A stretch of DNA of 64,000 nucleotides from Anisus vortex (lineage: Eukaryota; Mollusca; Gastropoda; Planorbidae): contig OX421506.1 of the NCBI GenBank assembly GCA_949126835.1, forward strand, positions 26,187,301 through 26,251,300. Direction: 5' to 3'. The notes under the pieces are model-generated. The model worked only from the letters and a program-made list of their open reading frames with translations, had not been told where the DNA came from and did not search any database. Positions 44,270 to 57,300 of the stretch are shown here, piece by piece (positions within the stretch are counted from its first letter, which is position 1; each line of letters begins with the position of its first letter). The position numbers were made by a program, and so were the translations under genes.

Positions 44270-44530
44270 GCCTAGAAACCACCGTGCAATTCGCCATGGC
44301 TATTGGCCTTGTTGTTTGAACACCTCCATTAATTAATATTGAGAACGAAGAAGAAGCCGGCTGGTCCAGTGGTTAGATCACCGGACTGTCAACCAAAAAA
44401 CCAACTGACAGGTCGCGGGTTCTAGCCCTGCCACCGGCGGATCCCTGTCGCCCTGCAGGAGTTTTGGGCCAAGTGGACGTAATAATCTTCTACCTAGAAG
44501 GAACGTCTGTAAAATTATAAGATAATAAGA
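44270..44530 (+). repeat. tRNA-derived SINE B, well preserved
   Basis: The tRNA-like head ggctggtccagtggttagat followed by caccggactgtcaac and the B box ggtcgcgggttctagccc precede gccctgcaggagttttgggc and aatcttctacctagaaggaa. Flanking attactttttat and attactttttaa may be the target-site duplication. Confidence 0.82.
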
Positions 44531-45366
44531 ATTACTTTTTAAAAGAAGCAACACCACGCCAAAAGCAAAGGAAATTTCTAGAGAAAATTGTTTAAAAGTT
44601 TTAATATTTAATGGAAACATTAACGTGTTAGTGATTATAATAATCCTTTTTATTTGCATTTATACCAAATGCAAAATTTTATTTACTATACTTTCACATT
44701 TATGGTAATTATTTAGTAAACATTATCATTTGGCTGTCACGATAAGGATCTAGCAACTGCTTATATTGATTATACTTTGTTCTCAGTCATAGGTGAAATT
44801 TTCATTAATTTGTTTAACTTTCATATATCTATAAACAAGCATCGTTAAGCGGAATTGATACGTAGTAATCATACAAACTGGGTAGTTTATGTAATGTTTA
44901 AGAAATGTGCATATAATTTTTAGTCACAAAAAATTTAAGCTTATATAATTTTCAATTACTTTTTACAGTTTGGTCATTTAAATTTATACTTTTTAGGACA
45001 TTTAGTCTTTTATAAAAGAAAAATAACAAACATTATATTAGAAATATTAGCGCAAATAAAACGGGTTAATTATATCCCTTTAATTAAATTATGTTTCTAA
45101 ATTTGATTCAATAGTCATGCCAAACAAGTTAATTATGTTTTGTAGAATAACAAATATTACTGACTATTAATAATTATTATTTCTTTATATACTTCCAGCA
45201 TTATGGTATTCATAAAAAGATTTAACTAGAGAGATATACTACTATTAATTTACGTTGAACCATTGTAAATAAACATTTCAATTGTTTGTCCATTTAACCT
45301 TAAGGAGTATCTTTTTATATTAGCCTAATAATTAAAACAATTGCATAATATAATTATTTTTAAAAG

Positions 45367-46494
45367 CAGTGGCGTACCGAGGGGGTGCGGATGTGTGGGC
45401 CATTCCCTTAACTTGTGTGGTCAACACTCTTTTGCCGAAAATGCTTCATGTATAACATTTTTTGGTACCCTTGAGAGAATTTTTTCCTTCTTTGCTGCTT
45501 CCACTCATCGCTGGGATGTTTTAATTGAACACATTGGGGTGTCATTGAAAAGTGGTGACCTTAAAATTGTTTTTTTGCACGAAAAGCGAAGTCAATTAGT
45601 GGAGCATGCTATTGAAAAAGCACTTATAAAATCAGACCAACATGGGATTTCGGTAGAGAGAAGATTAAGATTCAAGAAGAGATTGGCAGGGGAAAAAATA
45701 AGAGATGCTGGAATTTCTATGCGAGAAGAAAGCAGTAGGGGGATGTTAGAGTGTATTGAACTGCAGATTAGATCAACAGCGTTTAAGGAAGCTGCAGATA
45801 TGTTTGAGGCTATTCAGCCCAAGATTCTACTGTCAGCAAGTGAAGAAGAGTAAATAGTGTCAGTTCCCAAATTAGCCTCTCTCTACGATGAGCTATCCGA
45901 AGATGGGCTCTTAAAAGAAATACCAAGGCTTAGACGACACCAAAAAGCAGCTGATATTGACCTAAAAAAAAGCCATGGACTGGTCAGTATTAGTTATTTT
46001 GAAATTCATAACTAAATGGGACTTCATAGAATCTCTTCCAGCACTCTCGCTAGGCCTACAATTATTTCTAACGGTATGTGCGTCTGTGGCTTCATGTGAA
46101 CGTAGCTTTTCAAAATTTTATAAAAAGCTATTTACGTTCCACCATGGGACAATCAAGACTTTCTGATCTGGCTATGTTATCGATTGAAGGGGATACTGTG
46201 AATGATTTTGATGAGGCGATTGACAAGTTTGCAGTTTTGAAGATCAGGAAAGGAAAAATTTAAACAAAGTTATTTTAATGTAAAAAATAACTAACCGCAC
46301 GGTTGTTTCAGTTGTTTATTGCTTTTACTTTCTTATATTTAATTAATATTATTATTATTTATGTCATATTTGAACTGTAGGCTTGTTTTAAGGAGACAAA
46401 AACTATGGTGAAAGTCGTTAGCGGGGGGGGGGGGGGGGGGGGTGACACCCAAAGTTTACCGCACCGGGTGACACCAGCCCTCGGTACGCCACTG
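45367..46494 (+). mobile_element. hAT element (1,128 bp) with transposase remnants, exact 8-bp duplication
   Basis: The ends are cagtggcgtaccgaggg and the inverse of ccctcggtacgccactg. Both flanks read tttaaaag (45359-45366 and 46495-46502), fitting nTnnnnAn. A frame at about 45395-45853 contains GHSLNLCGQ and FFGTLERIFSFFAASTHRWD, as in hAT transposases of the DUF4371/ZMYM1-like type. After frameshifts, 46060-46260 gives SCERSFS and TYLRST/LRSTMGQSRLSDLAMLSI-type dimerisation-region text. An internal deletion, stops and a G run (46423-46442) show it is dead. Confidence 0.92.
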
Positions 46495-46787
46495 TTTAAA
46501 AGTATCTTTTATTTATTACATTAATACAAACAATTTTTGTTTTAGAATAGCTTATATTTATGTTTAATTAAAGCAGATGAGCACAAAATCTCTTTTAAAT
46601 GTAGGGCCTATGTGATTAGTCTGTGTCAATTAATGAGCGCATTGTCTTGCTCTTCGCTAATATATATATGGCAGATTAATATTTAGTCATTTCTGAGTGG
46701 TGAAGTGTAAGTGACCTCTTTGAATGCTTAACACGGCTTTCATGTGCAATAAGTAGGCCTACTAAATCATATTCATAAGTGTAAGTT

Positions 46788-47332
46788 ACTTGGGATATCT
46801 TGGAAGGACCGCATAACAAACAACGAGGTCTTGCAACGGTCTAACATGCCTAGCATTATCACTCTCCTTTGCCAACGACGTCTTCGGTGGCTTGGCCATG
46901 TTTCCAGGATGGAGGATGGGCGAATTCCCAAAGACCTGCTATATGCTGAGCTCGCGGAAGGCAAGAGATAGAGCTACCGGCCGCCCCCAACTCAGGTTCA
47001 AGGACGTCTGCAAACGTGATCTAAAGGCTATAGATGTAGACGTCGGAAACTGGGAGAACCTTGCTCAGCACAGAAATAGTTGGAGAGGCACCTTACACAC
47101 CGGTATAAATGCGGCAGAGGGCAAACTTCGCCTTATGGCGGAGGCTAAACGAGCAGCGAAGAAAAGTAGGCTGCCCCTAACAATCTCCAACGGTCCAGCT
47201 TTCAAGTGCCAGAGATGCGATAGAGCCTGTCTCTCAATGATATTCTCCACAGACACAGTCAATTTTGAAGGGCTGGCCAAATCACAGGAGCGCAAATCTA
47301 ATCGTCTTTCGAGACTATGGAGCCAATGAATG
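46788..47332 (+). mobile_element. 5'-truncated LINE with 11-bp target duplication
   Basis: The frame reads LRWLGHVSRMEDGRIP early on, then RDRATGRPQLRFKDVCKRDL and a cysteine cluster CQRCDRACLS, the C-terminal end of a non-LTR retrotransposon ORF2. It changes frame once near 46900 and stops at 47327-47329. The flanks aagtgtaagtt (46777-46787 and 47333-47343) are an exact duplication, showing target-primed insertion into the older hAT element. Confidence 0.88.
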
Positions 47333-47590
47333 AAGTGTAAGTTGAACCAAAAGCTGAAAATAGAGCGAATGAATGCCTGGCAGTTTAGAATAGCAGATGA
47401 CTTTCCTAAGCATCTTCCTTCCAGATTTTCCCACAAATTGGCATTTCGATGCCCATTGTTTTGGATGTTTAAAATTCAACTGGATGCGTTTTAAAATCAT
47501 CAATATCCCTCCACTTAAAATACATCTACATCTAAGAAGGTTGTAGTGAGATCAAACCACTTAGGCTTGATGAGGTAGGAAAAAAAAATG

Positions 47591-48665
47591 AAAAAAAGAA
47601 ATCACAATCCTGGCCGTGGATATATATTTGGTTAAAGCCTTTTAATATTAGTAGGCCTATCCTTTACGTATAGGCCTATAAATCTATACTATAAATGAAC
47701 AAAACGGTAGTATAATAGCCTAGCTTTGCCGCTATAGGCTATATCATTCTACTAGGTAAAAGCTAATATATAACTCATAATATGACCTGTATAAGTCGTA
47801 ATTTGGGGGCATATATGTATGAACGCGCAATAATCTTCTTTTTAATAGAAGGAGCTTCTGTATGTAACAAGTAAGACAAGAAGATTGGATATATTAAGAA
47901 ACAACGTTTTGTTCCGTTTCTCTAATAGAGATTTCGCGTTTTTTTTAAATATTATACAAAACCATTTCCCGTCACGTGACAGCAGGTAAAAAGAATTTTA
48001 TAAGAGGAGAACGCAAAGGTAAACAACTTACAGGTGAATGATAAAAAGCCTTGTAACCTTACGCTACGATACTAAAGTAAAATTAAGTGCATGCATTTAG
48101 AAATGCAATCCATAGACAATATAAAACCATTTTAAACGAATGGCTTTGTCAGAAAATTAACTTTCTTCTCCCGTTCAAGTGTAGATACAACATTTGTGTG
48201 TTTTTTTATTTTGTATGTCAACAAGACACTTCCGCATTTGATAATTGCTGGTTATTAACGTAATTAAAGAGACACACTTTTGGGTACTTTAAATTAGTAG
48301 GCTAAATGCAAAAAGAATGTTATATACTCGTTACCTAATGCCCACTAAAGCATTAATTGAAACATGGTTAACATTAACATACAATACATTTATTAGGCAT
48401 AGGCCGCCATAGGCATAGGCCTACACTCCTACAGTCTTCAGAGTCCAGAGCAGGTTTATAAAACTAAAATCTTTATTTAATAAAATTAAAAGACACATTA
48501 ACTGATTAAGTAAGTTGAATAGGCTAATACTAATACTAAATAATACATTGTCTTATATTATTAACAATGATGCATATTTAATCATATTAAATATCAACAA
48601 ATGAATAAATTTAATCATAAAATTTAAATGAATTAGCCTAAAAATTTCTGTTTTGGAGAGACAAC
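47591..48665. other. Intergenic, no gene seen
   Basis: AT-rich DNA with several taggccta palindromes (47650-47680) and no supportable coding sequence or known repeat. Confidence 0.4.
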
Positions 48666-49256
48666 TTAGCGACTTAGCCCACAGAATAGGTATAGAACAG
48701 AATGCGCAATCCCTATATGCACAGTCACTAAAAGTGAAGCTCGATTCCGCCATTTTTTTCGACGCAAGGCAGCAGTCGCTAGAGACGCTACAATAGTAAA
48801 ATGAGAAAGGATATCTAGGCGTACCATAAATATATACAATAGCCTATGTAGAGGGCCTATATTATATTTAATTATAGGCTTACATTTATATAAATGTGAC
48901 TTAATTACCCATTTTCTTTTCAACATTAAAGGATTAGGCCTATATGATGTAAAATTGTATTACCCGATACTGATATTTGAAAAGATAGCCTAGGCGTAGC
49001 TCGGTACGATAATCAATTGTTTTCGCATCATTGTTGCAGTTTATTACACAACAGTTTTTGTAACCTTTGCCTGAAACATTAGCTTTGGGTTTTCGAACTT
49101 GTAGAATTGACGAAAAAGACTTTGTAAAAAAGCATCAATATATAGTGTAACCAGGACCGCTGCGTTTAAACAGTATGGCGTCGGTATTACTTCCGGAAAC
49201 AGAAAAATATGCGATTGCGCATTCTGTTCTATACCAATTCTGTGACTTAGCCTACT
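48666..49256. promoter_or_regulatory. Inverted repeat with divergent ATGGCG motifs, candidate promoter region
   Basis: The arms around 48676-48712 and 49213-49246 are inverted copies: a 23-base identical core (starting gattgcgcattctgttctat) plus attctgtg with one mismatch between. Pointing outward from the spacer, each arm is preceded by ATGGCG (48752 on the minus strand, 49175 on the plus strand). The plus-side copy is followed by acttccggaaac (49189-49200), an ETS-like site. It could be a divergent promoter or upstream exon for the MPP gene 2.2 kb away, or a MITE; the sequence does not decide. Confidence 0.35.
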
Positions 49257-51357
49257 TAGGCCCTACTTGGCTTTGGTTTGGCCTAGTTTGCACTTGCTGT
49301 TACTGTAAACTGTAACTAGGTAACTAGGCTGTAGAATGTAAGAGTCAGACTAGCATTCAATTCATTCAGCATTCTGATCCAGGTTATTGGTTATAGTTAT
49401 AGTATAGATTAATAGATTATAATTATAGGCCACTAGGCCTATAGGCCTACTATAGTACATATAGGTATAGGCGTCTATGGTTAGTGGTTTTTAAAGCTAC
49501 TGAAAATATATAAATGGCTATTTCATGATCATGATCTGGATTCTTATAGGAATTTCTTATACATCTTTATCCTCTTAGGCAGAGACCTATTTTTATATAA
49601 TATAGGCCTATTATATATAGGGCCTACTTAGTAAAAGTCCAAAACCTTCTAAATCTTATAAATATTTCTTCTAAATTTTGACTATCAAATGTATAAAATG
49701 ATATTAAGTTTGCATCAAACTGTGAAATGATTTTCTTGTCTTGGGTCTTATTCTAACCTTAGGGCATATCGACAATACTCCTATCATCATTGCAAACGTT
49801 CCCACACCTTCACACATCATATTTAAAGTAATAAATCAATATGATAAATACACGTGCCTTTATCTCAGGAACAGAGAATGTATCATGTATCAAAATTTAG
49901 CAATTCCACTATTGACATGTCTTTTGGCAATGTCACGAGTGATGTTTTTCTAGGGTTTGCATATAAAATAAAACTTCTAAGACTATTTTTAAATTCATTA
50001 TTGGCCAAAAACAACAACCCCAATGTGTTCAAACAGGGAAAGGGGAGTAAGATTGCAGTCTGAGCTACAAAAATAAAAGGGAACATGGAGACTGGGATGT
50101 TTGATTGCAGTTGTAGAACTTTTTCCAATTAACAAATCGTTTTTAAAAAAAATGATATTGTAGTGTCTAATTGTTGTTGCTTTTCTTTCTCAAAATCGTT
50201 TTCACTATAGGTCCCTACTTGTCAATATGTTGATTTTTCCTTATAGGGCATACTTAATTATGTGATTTTTTTAGTCTATACTTGTCAATGTGATTGTCTG
50301 CCAAATGATGAATACAAAGTAAGTAAAGCAACTATAGACATTAACAAAACAAAATGTATAAAAACAAAGAGCTAAAAATGTAAACTAAAAATTTGCTGCA
50401 ACAAACTTAAAAATTAAAAATAATATAGTGTCTAGGCCTATAACACATAGAGTCTAGGTATTAAGATGTGCTAAATGCATTTACAATTTCTATTATGAAA
50501 ATATACCTATGGTAAATGCAGCAGCTCTTTTTTATTAAGGTATTCTAAACATTCCCAAAATTCTTTCCTCTGGTGGAATCATTTCAATAGCTTAGATTTC
50601 TACAAGCAATGACTCTGTACCTTAAGAGAAGTATAAATAACCTTTGCCAGGTATCACATCTGGTTTACATCTGCCCTTTTTATCAGTACACATCTTTCTG
50701 TCCAGTTATTTTTTTCCAAACTTACCTACCTAGTGTACTTCAGTAGGATCATTTTAGAAATTTAGGCCTTGAAAATCTTTCACAGGTAAGGATGTCTTAT
50801 CTATGGTCAGTGTTAGTTCCCTTTACAATTCTTTTTTAAATATATTTTGAATCTACCAAATACTATAGTCAAAGTTTATGGAAGTTTTAGTTTAGTAAGA
50901 CAGATCAATAATGTTAACAAATTGTATTTCATAAATAAAGTTAAGATGTATTTACTGATAGTTGAAATATATTTTTTTTGTATAATTAAGATGTGTAACT
51001 TTTGGCTCACAACTCTCACTATGGAGTTTCATCGTTTGTCTAATAACATTCAGACATTTGAGTAATTAGATTTTGATGGTTTGGCAACAGACATTAATTA
51101 ATTAATATTAATAATAGATTTTAAAATCTTAAATAAAAATAAAAAAATCACCCTTCTTATTTTAGTCCCAGATTTACCTTCTTCAATTCACAGGAAATTA
51201 CTTAGGTTTAGGTCTATAAAAAAAAACCTAGACAAATGGGTGAGATTAACTTAACCACAGAGCTGATCTACATGACGCGTAGGCTTAAGAAATTATCATC
51301 AGATTTTAATAATTTACAAAGTTTTTATGTTCTGTTGTTTTTGTTTTTCTATTGAAG
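49257..51357. other. Upstream region of the MPP gene, no coding exon seen
   Basis: Many taggccta copies at 49410-49625, otherwise AT-rich. Non-coding 5' exons of the MPP gene may lie here. A pyrimidine-rich acceptor (ttttctattgaag) ending at 51357 marks the start of the exon that contains the ATG. Confidence 0.45.
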
Positions 51358-51388
51358 ATAAAAGAAGAAAGACAAACAACCAACAGCC

Positions 51389-54300
51389 ATGCCTACAGCC
51401 ACATCTGAGGCACTAAGTGCCACAGGTAAATATAAGTCTTTTTTTTTAATGAAACAGTATGCATGTCTTGGAATAGAGTTTTTGTCTGCTGAACATAGTT
51501 CATCCACTCTGTTTTTTTTTCTTTAAATTTCTAGTTTTGTGTAATAACATACTATAATAGGCCTTTTTTGATAACCTTTAACAAAATGACTACTTTGAAT
51601 ATCAAGAAAATTTATCAAGTGTATTTAGATAAACTTCAATAAATGCAATTTTCCAAGTGGGGCGTAATTGTAAATCTTAAACATTACAAATACAAGTCAG
51701 GCAGACCTAGGTTGCATCAACTAGAATAAAACGGTCACTAAAAGTTTTAGTCTAAACTTGAAAACAAAAGGAATTTAAAAATTCTCTATTTTTGAATTTT
51801 CATTATTCAGTGTTTTATGTCTATTGATTCAATTAAATCATTCACCAAGGAGCTAAAAAGTAGTGTTATCAGTTTAGTTCAACTAGTTAAACTTACAAAC
51901 AAAATATTTCTTTCAGAGGCCATAGAGTTCCTGGCAGACCAACTGGATGAACTGTACGATGTCGGGGCCCAGCGCTCGGAGATTGCCTTCCTTAAAAACA
52001 TTTTTACGGATCCTTCATTTTTCAAAATTATTGATGTAGGTATTTCTTAACGAAACAAAATTCTGTTTTCTTGCTTAATAAAAGTTGTTTCCCTTCTGAA
52101 TAATTCTACAAGAGAGCAGACAGCTCTGTGGACTGGTTGAATTAATTAGAAACACCATAGTTTATCTGTTGGGTTTAATAGGAGTTCCTTATACTGATGC
52201 TCAATGTTTGAAAAGAATGGGCATTGTGCTAGATACTGGGACGAAGGAGATAGGGTGCAGCCGGTACAACTTCCGGGATCCATGAGTATCAAATGGGACA
52301 CATGAAGCACATTGCATGTAAAAAAATGTATGTATTCTTAGGCCATTTGAAGACCCCACAGGAAAAAATGGCCACAGGCTCATATTATAGTCCTACATCA
52401 TATATACCAAACTACTTTTCAAGTGAAAAAACAGCAATTACTACTGGAAAGAACAAACCCTGTACAATGAACAAAAAATAGAGGCATAGTCCCTTGTTAA
52501 AAGTGAAATAACTACAAAAGTATGATTCTGCCATTTTTTCATGTGTGGTCTTCAGATCTTATAACTTCAAAAGGGGTCCAGTGCCAACCTTGTTCCTGCA
52601 TATCATAATCCTCCCTGTAGACCTCTGGTTACACTATCCATTAGCATGCCATAGGGCAGGGGTCGGCAACCTTTTGCTAATAGTGTGCCAAGCTAGGATT
52701 TCTAAATCATTCAGCGTGCCAACAGGCTAAATGTCAACTTGCTCTATTATACTTGTTTTCTTATAAGACAAGTAGGTAATTTATATCCGTAGCTAGACAT
52801 AGGCCAAAAGCAACGGAACTCTATAGAGAAAATCTCGTTTTATATTTAATTAAAAAAAATAATGTGTATGTGATTATCATCTTTTTTATTAGCATTTATA
52901 CCAAATACAAAATTATATTACCAGACTTTCACATTTATGGTAACTATTTTGTAAAGGTTATCATTTAGTTGGCAAGATACAAGCTCATTTATCTAATGCT
53001 AGTATTTATTATAATACTTTGTTCTCAGTTTAACTGAGATGTTCTTTAATTCATTCAAGTCATAAGTCAACGGGTGATGATTATAAATTGTCATTAAAGG
53101 GAATTGATACAAAGTAATTATACAAACTGAGTAGTTCATGTAATGTTCAGAAAATGTGCATATATTATATTAGTCATATAATATTTATATAATTTTCAAA
53201 CTACTTTTTGACAGTATGGTCATTATAAAGTTATAAGTTGTAGACCATTTAGTCTTTTATAAAATAAAAATTAAAAAAGGATAATATTAGAAATATTAGC
53301 GGAAAAAAGGTAGTGAATTATCTCCCTTTAATTAAAATAAAGATTCTAAATTTATTCAATAGTGATGCCAAACAAGTTATGTTTAGTAATATAAGAATTT
53401 TACTGACTAATTATTATTTCTTTACATAAACTAGCGGTGTGGTATTCATTGCAAGATTAAATTATTAGAGGTATAAAATTAATTTACGTTAAACAGTTGT
53501 AAGTAAAAATTTCCTGCATTAATTATTTCTCCATTCATCCTTAAGGCTTAAGGAGTTTATCTCTTAAACAATTTGGCACATTTCATTAAAGGTTTAAAAT
53601 TCAACTGGCTACATTTTAAAAATGCCAATATCCCTACACTTAATAAAAAAAAGTATCTGCATCTACTAAGGTCGTAGTAAGATTAAGCCAATTATGCTTG
53701 ATTAGGTATGAAAAAATAAATTTAAAAGTCTTGAAACTCCGCTTTGAGTGCTTCGATGTGCTTCTGAAAAAGACCAACTATATATCTTAATGTATGCCTT
53801 TGTAAAGGGAAGTACATTTTAGTTAAATGTTGTGAAATTGATTTCACTCAATATAAATATTACTGGAACATATAGTTGTTTTTGTTTTCATCAATAATAA
53901 AACACCTCGGAGGTCTGTCGCGTGCCATTGAAAATCGCTCTGCGTGCCAAGTTTGGCACGCGTGCCTTAGGTTGCCGACCTCTGCCATAGGGAGCTTTAA
54001 TTCCCTATCCTAAAGCATTTAAGAAAGTTGTGAACAATGGATGGTGAATGGGCTATTAGGAGTCTCCAATGGATATTTTTTCGTACTTTCTGCCCTAATA
54101 TGTTTTTCAATTTGTGTGCTGACAGATCCACGAAGAAATGGAGGTCATGATGCCCCAGTCCAAAGAAAAAGATTCCATTTCAGCTGCCAGAGATCTGTTG
54201 GTTGACTTGGACGAGGCTGCAGATCACAATGAGGTTGCGGAAGAGCTGAGGTACATCTTGTGTCAGCCACACTTCAGGGTAAGATAACTTTTGATATTCA

Positions 54301-57300
54301 TTTTCTTCTATGTATTCTTTTGTTCAATCACAGGTCAAAAATGATTTCTTTTAAATCACAAAGTTTTCTTTTTCTAAACATTTGGTTAAAATTATATTTC
54401 ATGAACTAGTTAAATAAATGCTTGAAATTGTTATAAATTACACTATATACTAGTTCAAGCAGAACTTTTAAAATATAATGGTTATAAATATCGGTAGGAA
54501 TTTTTTGATTGAGTTGTGTCCAGGGGTGAAGCCATGGCTGAGGGGAGCTAAGCACTCCTGATAAAATTTTCAAAATATATTTTTCAACAAAGTTTTTTTT
54601 TTTTAAATATGTACTAAATTTGCGAAAAATTTGGTAAATGTTTGTAAAATGAAAGTTCAGCCCACCCTGGAAAGAATGTCTGGCTTTGCCCCTGGTTGTG
54701 TCACATGCTGTCTTTGTTTCTTAGCCATTTGTCAATTTAACAAATTATCCCTAAGTTGAATTAATAAAGGAACCTTTTATTTATATTTATAAAGGCCTAC
54801 TGTTTCTTTTAGCAACAGTTGGCTGTTGTTGTTTTAATCCCCCTCAAGAAGAGATGCCAAGAGATATGCTCGATCTTCCAAACCTAATTTTTGCCAAAAA
54901 GGATAATTATGAATATCGGCAATTCAATTAAAAATAATTCAATCTTTAGGGGCTGTAGAAATGGATCTTGTCAATGTCTAATACTTCTCTGTGCGGCTCT
55001 GTTCTAAAGAGAGTTACCCTTTGATTTCTGTTTGATGGGGTTGGCCGGTCTTGCGGTTAGTTCACCAGACTGTCAACGAAAAGGCCCGGGTTTGAGCCCA
55101 GATGCAGCCCATTCCCTGTGGCCCTGCAGGAGTTTTGGGCATATTGGACGTAAGAATCTTCTAGAGCGCACTGAGCATGCTAAAATTAATAGCATGGATA
55201 GAAGCGCTATATCATATCATGCTTTAGTCCAAAAATGGAAAGTTTTTCAAATCAGTCTCAGGAGTGAATGAATAATGCTTCATTCCGCAGGATAAAGTGG
55301 TACCTTTCCTGGTTGGGTTATGATGTATTAAGTAAATGGTGGATCCTATTTATCTTCCTACTAGGGCAGAAGAACCGATCATTTAATAGCATGTTTCCTT
55401 CCCACCATGGGTTAGTCACTATGAAGAATATGGGCGGTGTGCTTTTTTTTCTATTAAAACATGTCAGTCACATCTGACATCTGTAGTGTCCTATGTGTTA
55501 TAATGTACCGTGTGTATCAAGGTTCAGTGGTCACTGTAACTTTTGTTTTTGTGGTGTGCCTGGAAGATCATGTGCGATCCTGGTCCTGTGTAATGTTGTC
55601 CCAATAAACATCAGTTATTGTTTAACACCTGAGCCCAGCAGTTGTGTTTGTGCTTTTAAAGAAAACTTAGACACTACAACATCCACCATGCATTCATTCT
55701 CAGGCTCTCCTAGTTGTGCATGACGATGTCCTCAACAAAAATTTTGAGGGAGACATTGACAAAACCCAGGAGATAACCAAGGGGCCACAGCTTCTTTCTC
55801 CACTGCCGCCCGTGTTCAACTCCACCTCTGAGCAAGTTCGCTTTGTTAACATTCGGAAGTCACAGACAGAACCCCTGGTGAGTACGCTACCATTTGGACA
55901 CATGTCAAAACCGATGTCACTAACATTTTTTTTTACTGTTACAACTAATTACAACTAATGTTGTTACTAATAAAAGTGAAGAAAATAAAACACTGGATAT
56001 CTTGATAGCAGTTTTAAAAAAAATTATTTAGGTACTTTTTTTTTTTTTAGTTTGTGATGACATTTTACAATGACTATGTTTGTAGGGTATTACTGTCAAG
56101 CTAGATGAGATGAATGATCTGCAAGTAGCTAGGATCTTACAAGGCAGCATTGTGGATAGGCAAGGTAGGTGTTGCTTTACGAGTGTGTTGCTCCTGATTT
56201 TTTTAAATCCTGCTTACAAATTGAGTTAAATCATTTTTTACAAAACTAGTATAACATTAAAATTTATGGTATAAAACACTTTGAAATTCATAATTGTTTG
56301 TATTACATTGGGCAAAAAAAATATTTCTTAAATAAGGTTCAGATAAAAAAAATATTTCAATATGTCAATAAGTGTTAGTGTATGTACAGTGCATGACAAA
56401 TGTGGTATAGCATTTTGGGTGGCGGGATAGGGTAAACCCTATCAATAAGAGATGTAAGGCGCCTCCTTCCCTCCACTAGCCTGTGGGACACCTCATGAGC
56501 AGGGGTGGAGTACCCGCTTAGCCCCCCCCCCCCCCCCCCCCCCCCCCGATTAGGGTCACGTGATATCATGGAAGGCAGATGATGGATAGAAGTGGCAAGC
56601 AGCTGAGAAGTATCTTAGGAACTGGTCACCGCTTTATCTGTGCTAGGCAGAGGAGGCTGCTAGAGGCACAATGGCTAGGACAACCCGCCCAAAATGGGAG
56701 CTGCCTAACAGCCTGGGGAGGATTGGGCCCCGCTAGGTTTACTTGCCCAAGACACACCATGAAATGACAACTACTGTCAAAAAATGGTGCACCAACGACC
56801 CTCACTCGGGTTATGGGATAGAAAAAGAAGAAGATGCATTGATTTCACTATCATTTCACTATTTATTTTTGGTTAGGCATGCTTCATGTGGGCGACATTA
56901 TCCGTGAGGTCAACGGATGTCCAGTGGCGACGCCCGAACAAATGATGGATTTAATCATAGACTCTGACCCTGAAATTACCCTGAAAATCACTCCGTCCTT
57001 TGTGCACACAAATAAAGCTGAACCCGTAAGTTTCTTTTCACTATTTTACTGCCGTTTCTTATTTTCCTCTCTATATACTAGTGATTATTGCATCTTGCAC
57101 TTGTTCCTTAGAGTTTAAATATATAAACATTAATCTATTACAATACTCAGAGAGATGTGTATGAGCTCGCTGTTTTACAGAGTGGCATCCAGACATGGAA
57201 TGGGTTGCCTGAACAAACCAACTTAACTCTAATAATAATGCAAGACTTGACTTGAACTGTTGATAAGCATAGGGTACAATCACCTTACATATTGAATGAT

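Larger units (their letters stand above)
44154..47590. mobile_element. hAT family A element with three nested insertions
   Basis: It starts aaggggtcggcaaccttttg. The family A body is interrupted by a SINE B (44270-44530), a second hAT (45367-46494) and a LINE (46788-47332). After the last insertion the family A text resumes (gaaccaaaagctgaaaatag and catctacatctaagaaggtt) and fades near 47590 without the second terminal repeat. Confidence 0.8.

Noticed and set aside
45341..45853. 170-codon frame as a host gene
   Set aside because: It starts outside the hAT element but its recognisable part is hAT transposase; ends, duplication and later frameshifts show a dead transposon.
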